Shown here: in pieces, positions 8,440-15,861 of the stretch
How positions within the stretch are numbered: position 1 is the stretch's first letter
How the letters are laid out: each line of letters starts with the position of its first letter
DNA from: JAGXLC01 sp046545795
Lineage (GTDB): Bacteria > Bacteroidota > Bacteroidia > Bacteroidales > UBA12077
Length of the DNA stretch: 23,223 nucleotides
Assembly (NCBI GenBank): GCA_046545795.1
Contig: JBKGZD010000025.1
Location: 1 to 23,223 of the forward strand
Reading direction: 5' to 3'
Notes under the pieces: generated by a model
Database searches by the model: none
The model's input: the letters and a program-made list of their open reading frames with translations, nothing else
Told to the model about the DNA's origin: nothing
Program-made: the position numbers and the translations under genes

Positions 8440-10098
8440 ATGAACTTTAGAAATCTTGTTATAATAGCTTCGGTATTACTTTTGATAACACCTGCTATAC
8501 AGGGGCAGGAAGACATAACAAAACAGGTGCAGGTTATTAAAGCATATAAGCCTAAAATGGAAAGAGTGAATAAAATAAGCGAATTACCAGATATAACAGA
8601 TACTACTGTTACGGATATTTCTTTCAATTACGATTTACTGCCGAAAAGAGCAAAAACAGAGCCCGAGCTTGCTCCTATCCCTGCTGCCTCTATGGTCGGA
8701 GAACCCTTAAGCCAATTTTATAGCCGCTATATAAAAGTAGGTATGGGAAGCAAATTATCTCCTGCTGCAGAATTCAGTATAGGCAGCAAAAGATCTGAGG
8801 ACAGAGTTTTAGGAGCATATCTAAAACATAATTCTTCTGATGGTAATGTGCCGATGCCCGAAGAAAGTGAAGCATTTGCGGGATTTAGTGATAATCAGAT
8901 AAAATTGTTTGGTAAGAACTTTTTTAAGAATTCCGTGCTTGATGGAGAAATTGGCTTAAACCGAAATACTCGCTATTTTTATGGATACAGGGCAGAGGCT
9001 GATACCTCATTAAATACCAGTGATATCAAGCAAACTTTTTTGCGACTGAATGCTGATTTGGGTTTTAAATCAACATATACAGATTCTGCCAATTTGAATT
9101 ATGATTTTGACTTAACTTACGATCATGTGGGGGATAAGTTTGATACCAAAGAAGATATATTGGGTTTTAAGGTTAGATTAAACAAATTTATTGAGAACAA
9201 TATTGTAGAACTTAACACCGGCTTTGATTATCTTATGTTTGAATCCCCTAAAGATACAGGAACCAACACTTTATTTCATTTTAAGCCAACAATAGCAAAA
9301 TTTGATGACAACTGGAAAATGAAGGGCGGTGTTAATTTTGTAGCTGATGCTGTTGAGGGTAACACAAAACTTCGAATTTATCCTGTAGCAGAATTGGAAT
9401 ATGATATTATTGACCAGTATATTATTCCATATGGAGGTGTAGATGGTAATATTGATTTTAACAGCTATTACAGCTCCACACTTGAAAATCCTTTTATGAT
9501 TCCGGGTCTTAGGGTTGGTAATACCAATAATAAAATGATTTTTTATGCAGGGATTAAAGGAAATCTGACTTCTTCAACCTATTATAACACAGGAGTGAGA
9601 TATAGCTTCTTCGATCATATGCCATTCTTTTATAATGCATTGGAAGAAACAAACGGTGTAGGAAACCAGTTTGGTGTTATTTATGATAATGGCGAGTGTA
9701 TGAATATGTATGGAGAACTTGACTTTAACTTCTCAGAAAATGTAAATATTAGAGCTTCAGGAAATTATTACCAGTATGCACTCTATACAGAAAATCAACC
9801 CTGGCATAAACCTCTTTTTGATCTTTCTTTATCAGGAAAGTATAACATCCGGGATAAGATTATCCTGGATGCTGAGGCATATGTTTATGGCCCGAGATGG
9901 GCTAAAACAAGCTTGAATGGAGAGGGTTTTGAAATGGATGGTTTTACCGATTTAAATTTTGGAATGGAGTATCGGTATTCGAAGGTTTTATCTGCATATA
10001 TTGATTTTAAAAACATTCTATCCAATAACTACAGTATGTGGAATCAATATCCGGTATATGGCCTGCAGGTATTTCTCGGTATAACATATGCTTTTTAA
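8440..10098 (+). CDS. Outer-membrane beta-barrel protein paired with the TPR gene
   Basis: This 552-residue protein begins with a signal peptide (1-22, ending AIQGQ). A short periplasmic segment follows (about 23-85), holding QVIKAYKPKMERVNKISELP, a motif pattern seen at the start of many Bacteroidota barrel proteins. The rest alternates polar and hydrophobic residues with many aromatic girdle positions, and the chain ends in GITYAF, a terminal phenylalanine typical of barrels inserted by the BAM complex. No full plug domain (normally about 110 residues) or clear TonB box is visible, so it is probably not a TonB-dependent transporter although annotation pipelines may call it one. It lies 100 bp after the TPR gene on the same strand and is likely co-transcribed; an exact TAAATTTG at 8395-8402 could be an internal -7 element, but no -33 partner was seen. 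Its substrate or role is unknown. Confidence 0.75.
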   Translation: MNFRNLVIIASVLLLITPAIQGQEDITKQVQVIKAYKPKMERVNKISELPDITDTTVTDISFNYDLLPKRAKTEPELAPIPAASMVGEPLSQFYSRYIKVGMGSKLSPAAEFSIGSKRSEDRVLGAYLKHNSSDGNVPMPEESEAFAGFSDNQIKLFGKNFFKNSVLDGEIGLNRNTRYFYGYRAEADTSLNTSDIKQTFLRLNADLGFKSTYTDSANLNYDFDLTYDHVGDKFDTKEDILGFKVRLNKFIENNIVELNTGFDYLMFESPKDTGTNTLFHFKPTIAKFDDNWKMKGGVNFVADAVEGNTKLRIYPVAELEYDIIDQYIIPYGGVDGNIDFNSYYSSTLENPFMIPGLRVGNTNNKMIFYAGIKGNLTSSTYYNTGVRYSFFDHMPFFYNALEETNGVGNQFGVIYDNGECMNMYGELDFNFSENVNIRASGNYYQYALYTENQPWHKPLFDLSLSGKYNIRDKIILDAEAYVYGPRWAKTSLNGEGFEMDGFTDLNFGMEYRYSKVLSAYIDFKNILSNNYSMWNQYPVYGLQVFLGITYAF

Positions 10099-10512
10099 TT
10101 TGGCAGTCTTATACACTCTTTAGTCATTTATGTCATTCAGTGGTTTGCCCTGTGAAATTCTGTGAAACAGAGTAATTCACCGGGGTCATTCGGTTGTCAG
10201 TCAGTTGTTTGGTGGTATAATTTTACGCGAGACTTTGCTCCCCCAGCCTGAGACACGCGGCTTTAGCTTCCTTTGCCTTAGCCATACCAATTAACTAGTT
10301 AACCACTCACCATTTCGCCAACAATTTTATAAAGTGTATTATGAGAGTCTTTGATCTCACCTTGAAAAAGTTTATAATATGTTGAAAAAATCGATGTTTT
10401 GTGGGATTTTTATATCAATAATCCGGATAAATTTTATTAAATTTACAAGTATTTTGTTCAGAATAAATAACTGATTATTAATTTCTTAAAACAGGACTTA
10501 AAATTTATATCA
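10099..10512. repeat. Mosaic intergenic region with short repeats and palindromes
   Basis: This 414-bp gene-free stretch has a more G+C-rich block (about 10120-10310) than its surroundings. It contains two copies of CTGTGAAA at a 10-bp period (10150-10157, 10160-10167); two near copies of GTCATTC[AG]G (10132, 10186); a perfect 12-bp palindrome TTAACTAGTTAA (10291-10302); and a long-range pair TGGTAT/ATACCA (10213-10218, 10284-10289). GC[TC]TTAGC words occur at 10260 and 10275. This looks like a patchwork of degenerate extragenic repeats. The distal 200 bp is A+T-rich and should hold the gyrB promoter, which I could not place. No gene was recognised. Confidence 0.45.
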
Positions 10513-12531
10513 ATGACTAAAGAAGATCAAGAAAAAATCAGAAAAGATGCTGGAATGAAAGATTACTCAGCTGGTAGTATTCAAGTGCTGGAAGGTTTGG
10601 AAGCAGTAAGAAAAAGGCCTTCAATGTATATTGGAGATGTAAGTGACAGAGGTTTGCATCACTTGGTCTACGAAGTTTTAGATAATTCTATTGACGAGGC
10701 TCTTGCGGGATATGCAAAAAATATCGATGTAACAATTAATGAGGATAATTCCATAACTGTAGTAGATGATGGTCGTGGTATCCCCGTAGATTATCATGAA
10801 AAGGAAGGGAAATCGGCTTTGGAAGTAGTTATGACTGTCTTGCATGCCGGCGGCAAATTTAATAAAGACAGTTATAAAGTCTCAGGTGGATTGCATGGTG
10901 TTGGTGTCTCATGTGTGAATGCACTGGCCTCACACCTTAAAGCTGAAATTCATCGTGATAACAAAATATATGTCCAGGAATATCAAAGAGGAAAACCACT
11001 GGGCGATATCAGAGAAGTAGGGGAGACTGAAAAAAGTGGGACAATGATTACGTTTAAGCCTGATGAACAAATTTTCAGCGTTTCAGAATTTAAATATGAA
11101 ATTCTTGCTTCCAGGCTTCGTGAATTGTCTTTTCTTAATAAAGGAATACGTCTTAATATCACTGATAAGCGCGAACTGGAAGAAAATGGAAATGGGAATG
11201 GCACTGATCCTGAAACCGAAAAAGAAAACGGCAATGGATATCGGCATGATTCATTCTATTCAGAAGAGGGATTAAAAGAATTTGTTGAATTTCTGGATGC
11301 CACGAGAGATAAAATTGTGGAAAATACGATCAATGTTGAAACAAACAAAAATGGTATTCCTGTAGAAATTGCAATGCAATATAATAACTCTTTTGCTGAG
11401 AATGTGCATTCTTATGTGAATAATATCAATACAATTGAAGGAGGGACGCACCTGGCAGGTTTTAGAAGAGGCCTGACCCGTACCTTGAAGAATTATGCTG
11501 ATAAATCAGGAATGTTGGCAAAAGCAAAATTTACCATCAGTGGTGACGATTTCAGGGAAGGCCTTACGGCTATTATTTCTGTTAAAATACAGGAGCCGCA
11601 GTTCGAAGGACAAACTAAAACCAAGTTGGGAAATTCTGACGTTATTGGAGCAGTCGATCAGGCAACGAGTGAATTATTGGCAAATTACCTTGAAGAAAAC
11701 CCCAAAGATGCCAAAACTATCGTAGGTAAAGTGATTACTGCTGCCCAGGCTCGTCATGCTGCCAGAAAAGCAAGAGAACTGGTTCAGCGTAAAAATGCTA
11801 TGAATGGGTCTGGTCTGCCGGGTAAATTAGCTGATTGTTCTGATAAAGATGCATCCAAAACAGAAATATTCCTGGTAGAGGGAGATTCTGCTGGAGGTAC
11901 TGCTAAACAAGGTAGAGACAGAAGATTTCAAGCTATCCTGCCCTTGAAAGGTAAAATCCTGAATGTTGAGAAAGCCTTGAGAGCTAAGATTTTTGAAAAT
12001 GATGAAATTAAAAATATTTTTACAGCACTGGGTGTCTATATTGGAACAGAGGAAGACAGTAAAGAGTTGAATATAGAAAAACTTCGCTATCACAAAATTA
12101 TAATTATGTGTGATGCCGATGTGGATGGTAGTCATATCGAGACGTTGATAATGACTTTCTTCTTCCGTTATATGACTGAACTGATTAGAAGAGGGTATAT
12201 TTATATCGCTACACCACCTTTATACTTGATAAAAAGAGGAAAAGAAGCGCGTTACTGCTGGAATGAAGAAGAAAGAAAACAGGCTGTTGAAGAGCTTGGT
12301 AAAGGTAAAGAAGCTAATGTAACTATTCAGAGGTACAAAGGTCTGGGGGAAATGAGTTCACAACAGCTTTGGGAAACTACTATGGACCCCGAGTTCAGAA
12401 AATTACGACAGGTTACCATCGAAAGTGCTGCTGAAGCCGACAGAATTTTTTCAATGCTCATGGGAGATGATGTTCTGCCAAGGAGAGAATTTATCCAAAA
12501 GCATGCAAAGTATGCAAACATTGATGCATAG
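10513..12531 (+). CDS. gyrB: DNA gyrase subunit B
   Basis: GyrB is the ATPase subunit of gyrase, which with GyrA introduces negative supercoils. The protein has 672 residues. The GHKL ATPase domain shows E54 and N58 in YEVLDNSIDE, DDGRGIP at 85-91 and GGLHGVG at 125-131. The TOPRIM domain shows E456 in EGDSAGG, then PLKGKILNVEKA, and D534/D536/D538 in DADVDGSH, the metal-binding set. The C-terminal GyrB segment RYKGLGEM...LWETTMDP favours gyrase over topoisomerase IV ParE. It lacks the extra tower insertion of E. coli GyrB. Between the ATPase and transducer halves (225-242) is a low-complexity Asn/Gly-rich insertion. gyrA is not in the window. The gene ends at a clear terminator. The start is the first Met and leaves the usual short N-terminal extension. 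Confidence 0.97.
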   Translation: MTKEDQEKIRKDAGMKDYSAGSIQVLEGLEAVRKRPSMYIGDVSDRGLHHLVYEVLDNSIDEALAGYAKNIDVTINEDNSITVVDDGRGIPVDYHEKEGKSALEVVMTVLHAGGKFNKDSYKVSGGLHGVGVSCVNALASHLKAEIHRDNKIYVQEYQRGKPLGDIREVGETEKSGTMITFKPDEQIFSVSEFKYEILASRLRELSFLNKGIRLNITDKRELEENGNGNGTDPETEKENGNGYRHDSFYSEEGLKEFVEFLDATRDKIVENTINVETNKNGIPVEIAMQYNNSFAENVHSYVNNINTIEGGTHLAGFRRGLTRTLKNYADKSGMLAKAKFTISGDDFREGLTAIISVKIQEPQFEGQTKTKLGNSDVIGAVDQATSELLANYLEENPKDAKTIVGKVITAAQARHAARKARELVQRKNAMNGSGLPGKLADCSDKDASKTEIFLVEGDSAGGTAKQGRDRRFQAILPLKGKILNVEKALRAKIFENDEIKNIFTALGVYIGTEEDSKELNIEKLRYHKIIIMCDADVDGSHIETLIMTFFFRYMTELIRRGYIYIATPPLYLIKRGKEARYCWNEEERKQAVEELGKGKEANVTIQRYKGLGEMSSQQLWETTMDPEFRKLRQVTIESAAEADRIFSMLMGDDVLPRREFIQKHAKYANIDA

Positions 12532-12557
12532 ATATTTTAAATTTGTAAATTTTACTT

Positions 12558-12595
12558 TGCCCGGTCTGCAACCTCCTTTGCTCCGGGCATTTTTT
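12558..12595 (+). terminator. Rho-independent terminator after gyrB
   Basis: A perfect 7-bp stem TGCCCGG (12558-12564) pairs with CCGGGCA (12583-12589) across an 18-nt loop, and T6 follows directly (12590-12595). It starts 27 bp after the gyrB stop codon. This is the strongest terminator in the window and implies that the following sigma-factor gene has its own promoter. Confidence 0.85.
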
Positions 12596-12661
12596 CGTGT
12601 TCCCAAAAGAATGTTGTAATAATAAACGAATAATTGATACTTATATTAATAAACTTTTGTT

Positions 12662-13174
12662 TTGGATAAAAACACAAAAAGGGAGGAGTTTCTAGGTCTA
12701 ATATCCAGACATCAGCACCTCATAAGAAAGGTTGCTGCTATTTATTATAAAAATCCGGAAGACCAGGAGGATGTTTTCCAGGAGATTCTTGTAAACCTTT
12801 GGAAAGCGTATCCAACATTCGAAGGACGATCCAAAATAAGCACATGGATATATCGCGTTGCCTTGAATACCGTACTTACCAATTTACGGAAAGCTACAAA
12901 CAGGGTTTATCACAATCAAACCGATGCCGAAGTTCCAGAGAATTTTTCTACCCACGAGGAACATGATTTTTCTGAAGAAATAAGCGTATTATATAAAGCA
13001 ATAGAGCATCTTTCGGATATTGAAAAAGCTGTAATTATGCTCTATATGGAGGAAAAATCTTATGATGATATTGCTGATATTATGGGTATGACACGTACAA
13101 ACGTAGGTGTTAAAATTTCCAGGATTAAGAAAAAACTTAAAAAACTGTATAAAAAGGTTGAAAATGGATATTGA
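12662..13174 (+). CDS. ECF-type RNA polymerase sigma factor
   Basis: This is a sigma-70 family factor of 170 residues with only regions 2 and 4, the layout of extracytoplasmic-function sigmas. Region 2 (about 18-80) has PEDQEDVFQEILVNLWKAYP and the STWIYRVALNT helix. Region 4 (about 115-165) has a helix-turn-helix, KSYDDIADIMGMTRTNVGVK. The start codon is TTG at 12662-12664: an in-frame TAA lies four codons upstream, and no internal Met precedes conserved region 2, so no ATG start is possible. No Shine-Dalgarno is visible. Its stop overlaps the start of the next gene by 11 bp, so the two are translationally coupled, as sigma/anti-sigma pairs often are. The target promoters are unknown. Confidence 0.9.
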   Translation: MDKNTKREEFLGLISRHQHLIRKVAAIYYKNPEDQEDVFQEILVNLWKAYPTFEGRSKISTWIYRVALNTVLTNLRKATNRVYHNQTDAEVPENFSTHEEHDFSEEISVLYKAIEHLSDIEKAVIMLYMEEKSYDDIADIMGMTRTNVGVKISRIKKKLKKLYKKVENGY

Positions 13175-13772
13175 TAAGCTAAAAGGTTCATGGAAAAAGT
13201 ACACTGCTGATTTTCAATCTAAAGAATTGAAAAACACAGACGATCTTAAGGAAATTCTTAAGCGGAGGAGCCAGAAAACATTGAAATTGTTAAGGCGAAA
13301 TTTTTTTATTGAAGCTGGATTAAACATTTTGATAATTCCTCTTATTCTGTTATTTTTTATAAAAAGTGGATTGCTCGAAGGCTCATTGAATAATGTTTTT
13401 ATCGGGGTGATTTTAGTGATTCTTATTATATTTCTTTGGTATCTGTTTGACGCTTACAGGAAAATTTATAAATATGAACATTACAGCCTTTCATTAAAAG
13501 AAAAACTGACTCACCAGGTAAAATCGCTTGAAACTTTTATTAAGAATTATTATCGCTTTTTATATATAACCTATTTTCTTGTACTTATCGTTGGAGTTGG
13601 TTTTGACCTTCCAGAGGAAAATACCAGAATACTTCTTTCAATTGGTTTTGGTGTTGCTGTTGGGTTAATATTATTTTTCTTGATCTTGAGACCATTGGCG
13701 AGGATGTATGTTAACAAACTTTATAAAAAACATATTCTTTCATTAAAAAAGTGTATGGAGGAACTTGAATAA
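13164..13772 (+). CDS. Four-helix membrane protein, candidate anti-sigma factor
   Basis: I do not recognise the family. The preferred start is ATG 13164-13166 (MDIDKLKGSW), inside the last codons of the sigma gene in another frame, giving 202 residues. A start at 13107 would add 19 residues and more overlap and is less likely. The first 45 residues are charged and cytoplasmic in character (KNTDDLKEILKRRSQKTLKL). Four hydrophobic spans follow, at about 48-67, 77-97, 131-148 and 156-178, then a basic tail. Position and coupling to the ECF sigma suggest a membrane anti-sigma factor whose N-terminal segment would hold the sigma. No zinc-binding anti-sigma motif (HxxxCxxC) is present, so this role is inferred from context only. 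Confidence 0.7.
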   Translation: MDIDKLKGSWKKYTADFQSKELKNTDDLKEILKRRSQKTLKLLRRNFFIEAGLNILIIPLILLFFIKSGLLEGSLNNVFIGVILVILIIFLWYLFDAYRKIYKYEHYSLSLKEKLTHQVKSLETFIKNYYRFLYITYFLVLIVGVGFDLPEENTRILLSIGFGVAVGLILFFLILRPLARMYVNKLYKKHILSLKKCMEELE

Positions 13773-13813
13773 CATCCTTTATTTCAGCACTCTTTTACTT
13801 ATTTTTTTATTGC

Positions 13814-13844
13814 TATGGTTTATTGATTTTTCCTGTTAATTTTG
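13814..13844 (+). promoter_or_regulatory. Candidate Bacteroidota promoter for hydE
   Basis: TATG (13814-13817), 19 bp, then TAATTTTG (13837-13844). The Bacteroidota consensus is TTTG-N19-TAnnTTTG, so the -7 box is exact and the -33 box differs at one base. Transcription would begin near 13848-13852, giving a leader of about 130 nt before hydE. Confidence 0.45.
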
Positions 13845-13854
13845 TACTTCCAAA

Positions 13855-13983
13855 ATGGTAGGAAAAAATAGATTAAAATGCTTTATTATAGCAGGTTTCC
13901 CGCCTGTGGTAATCAATTTACAACAGTTGGGTAACGGGTGTGGTCAATTAGATAATGAGAATAAACCAATGATTATTTTATGA
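13855..13983 (+). CDS. Possible 42-residue leader ORF overlapping the hydE start
   Basis: ATG at 13855-13857 opens a frame of 42 codons that ends with TGA at 13981-13983. That stop overlaps the hydE ATG (13980-13982) in an ATGA junction, the classic arrangement for coupled translation. The peptide begins MVGKNRLKCFIIAGFPPVV and has a short hydrophobic stretch and two later cysteine/glycine positions (GNGCGQ). I recognise no family. The start lies only a few bases after the predicted transcription start, so translation would be nearly leaderless. A frame this short can arise by chance, so it is listed as a possibility only. Confidence 0.25.
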   Translation: MVGKNRLKCFIIAGFPPVVINLQQLGNGCGQLDNENKPMIIL

Positions 13984-15071
13984 GTGATATTGATAAGATT
14001 TTATATAAAGATGAATTGACTAAAGCTGAAATTACTAGCTTATTGCAAGCGGAGGGAGAAGAAAAACAACAGTTGTTTAAAAGAAGCAATGAGGTGAAGG
14101 CTGAATTTGTAGGAAGAAAAGTGTATTACAGGGGGTTGGTTGAATTTTCAAATATATGCAGTAAAAACTGTTATTATTGTGGAATCAGACGTAGCAATGA
14201 ATCTGTGGAGCGATATAACCTAACGGATGACGAAATACTGGATGCGGTTCGCTTTGCATATGAAAACCGATATGGATCGGTGGTCTTGCAATCCGGCGAA
14301 GTCTCTTCACCCGCATTCACAAGAAGAATTACAAATTTATTGCGTGAAATAAAAAAACTTTCAAATAACGAACTTGGTGTTACAATATCTCTTGGCGAAC
14401 AACCGAGAGAGGTTTACGAAGAATGGTTCAACAACGGAGCAGACAGGTACCTTCTCCGTATAGAGGCTTCCAAACGTTCTCTATATCATAAAATGCATCC
14501 GGATGACGAGAAACATGCATACGATCGACGACTGGAATGTTTAAAAACACTTCAGCAGGTTGGATACCAGACGGGTACAGGGGTGATGATTGGTCTGCCT
14601 TTCCAAACCTACGAGGATTTAGCTGATGACCTTTTATTTATGAAAAACCTGGATATAGATATGGTGGGAATGGGTCCGTATATTGAACACCACAACACAC
14701 CGCTTTATCAATATCGTCACCTCCTGGAGTCACCGGAAAAACGCTTTCAGCTTACCCTCAAGATGATTGCTGTTTTAAGGATTCTTATGAAAGATATCAA
14801 TATTGCTGCAGCAACAGCTTTACAAGCTATTGATCCGATGGGCCGTGAAAAAGCTATTAAAGTTGGGGCTAATGTCATAATGCCTAATGTAACACCGGGT
14901 ATGTACCGGAATAGCTATAAACTCTACGAGAATAAACCCTGCACCGATGAAGAAGCCACAGATTGCACCAATTGTCTTGAAGTACGAATAGGTCTGACCG
15001 GGGATGAAATAGCTTACGGGGAACGAGGTGACCCGAAGCATTACTTTAAGCGGCGTGGAATTGGATCCTAA
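13980..15071 (+). CDS. hydE: [FeFe]-hydrogenase maturase HydE (radical SAM)
   Basis: HydE is a radical S-adenosylmethionine enzyme that, with HydG and HydF, builds the 2Fe subcluster of the [FeFe]-hydrogenase H-cluster. The protein has 363 residues, slightly above the usual 340-360. The radical-SAM cysteines are C60, C64 and C67 (CSKNCYYC), preceded by YYRGLVEFSN and followed by GIRRSN, the HydE form of this region. QSGE near 95 and GLPFQTYEDL near 210 fit the TIM barrel. C321, C329 and C332 reproduce the C-x7-C-x2-C spacing that binds a second cluster in Thermotoga HydE, which favours HydE over the related PylB or biotin synthase. HydF, HydG and the hydrogenase itself are absent here. Its stop overlaps that of endonuclease V, tail to tail, by 4 bp. 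Confidence 0.88.
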   Translation: MSDIDKILYKDELTKAEITSLLQAEGEEKQQLFKRSNEVKAEFVGRKVYYRGLVEFSNICSKNCYYCGIRRSNESVERYNLTDDEILDAVRFAYENRYGSVVLQSGEVSSPAFTRRITNLLREIKKLSNNELGVTISLGEQPREVYEEWFNNGADRYLLRIEASKRSLYHKMHPDDEKHAYDRRLECLKTLQQVGYQTGTGVMIGLPFQTYEDLADDLLFMKNLDIDMVGMGPYIEHHNTPLYQYRHLLESPEKRFQLTLKMIAVLRILMKDINIAAATALQAIDPMGREKAIKVGANVIMPNVTPGMYRNSYKLYENKPCTDEEATDCTNCLEVRIGLTGDEIAYGERGDPKHYFKRRGIGS

Positions 15072-15739
15072 ATATCTCCTTCGTTTTTATAATTTTCCGC
15101 TTCCTGATCGGCTTTTCTGATTGGTTCCGGCAGGCGATATTTTGTTGTGCTGTTAAGGATTACCTCGGTTGATTCATCAATACCTATTTTATGTCCGGGG
15201 GAAACAAAGAGAGGCTTAGTGTTGTCCCGACTGCGTAATACGGTTCCTATTATCTTTCCATCTGGGTGAGTAAGTTTGCTTTTCGAGCCTTTTGTCTGAC
15301 CGGGTTCTTTGTACTCTCCAAATAAATTCTTTTTAGCACAACCAATGCTGGGCGTGTCAGTTAGTACTCCAATATGCGATGCAATACCCAAGCCTCTTGG
15401 ATGGGCGATGCCTTGGCCATCAAAAAGCATAACATCAATTTTTTCTTGTACCTTTTTTAACGTATCAAGGATGAGCGGTCCTTCTCTATAGCTTAATAAA
15501 CCTGGAATGTAGGGGTAGCCGATAATATCCAGCTCTGTATAGGTTTTGATGTGTTCTAATTCCGGGTATTTAAACAGGGATACAGCACAGAATCCGGTAA
15601 GCGGCTTTTTATGATACGCTACATCAATACCGGCTATGATTTTTATCTCTTTTGGCATACCGCCAACAATAACTTTTTCTGCAAGCTCCTTTTGTTGTTC
15701 TTTCGCTCTCTTGGGACTGATATTTCTTAGTGATTCCAT
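15068..15739 (-). CDS. nfi: Endonuclease V (deoxyinosine 3' endonuclease)
   Basis: Endonuclease V cuts the second phosphodiester bond 3' of deoxyinosine, starting repair of deaminated adenine; some homologues act on inosine in RNA. I chose ATG 15739-15737, giving 223 residues, the normal family length. An upstream GTG frame start at 15829 would add 30 lysine-rich residues and would overlap the likely promoter. A GGGGGAAAG stretch about 10 nt before the ATG supports the choice. In this numbering the metal-binding residues are D39 (GIDVAY), E86 (SYREGP) and D107 (FDGQGIAHPRG), with the spacing known from Thermotoga (D43, E89, D110). The base-wedge motif PYIPG (76-80) and RLPEPIRKAD near the C-terminus are present. 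It follows the U32 gene on the same strand. Confidence 0.93.
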   Translation of the reverse strand: MESLRNISPKRAKEQQKELAEKVIVGGMPKEIKIIAGIDVAYHKKPLTGFCAVSLFKYPELEHIKTYTELDIIGYPYIPGLLSYREGPLILDTLKKVQEKIDVMLFDGQGIAHPRGLGIASHIGVLTDTPSIGCAKKNLFGEYKEPGQTKGSKSKLTHPDGKIIGTVLRSRDNTKPLFVSPGHKIGIDESTEVILNSTTKYRLPEPIRKADQEAENYKNEGDI

Positions 15740-15801
15740 ATTATGAATGCTTTCCCCCAACCTGTTTTTATTTTTTTTCTTACGTTTGCTATTATCAGAA
15801 C

Positions 15802-15831
15802 AAAATTTACCTGCATTTTGTTTGTGCACAA
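15802..15831 (-). promoter_or_regulatory. Candidate promoter for endonuclease V
   Basis: Reading the minus strand, TTG (15831-15829), 19 bp, then TAAATTTT (15809-15802). Compared with TTTG-N19-TAnnTTTG, the -7 box matches 7 of 8 positions and the spacing is exact. It lies about 65 bp before the preferred ATG, which favours that start over the upstream GTG at 15829. Confidence 0.35.
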
Positions 15832-15861
15832 TATATAAACCCCTTGTGTGCCGGCCTGTTT

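Noticed and set aside
5241..10098. A type IX secretion or gliding locus (SprE-like TPR plus barrel).
   Set aside because: The TPR protein has no lipobox cysteine and no other type IX secretion gene is present.
10200..10310. A tRNA or small structured RNA in the G+C-rich block before gyrB.
   Set aside because: No cloverleaf, T-loop or acceptor pairing could be drawn; the pairing is limited to short palindromes.
13107..13163. An earlier ATG for the membrane protein after the sigma factor.
   Set aside because: It would translate sigma-factor codons in another frame for 68 bases; ATG 13164 gives a typical coupled overlap.
13855..13979. A riboswitch (cobalamin, FMN, TPP or molybdenum-cofactor type) upstream of hydE.
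   Set aside because: No conserved core boxes of these classes were found; only a 4-bp CAGG/CCTG stem is present.
15740..15829. A 30-residue N-terminal extension of endonuclease V from a GTG start.
   Set aside because: The extension is lysine-rich, makes the protein longer than the family and overlaps the candidate promoter; the ATG at 15739 gives the normal length.
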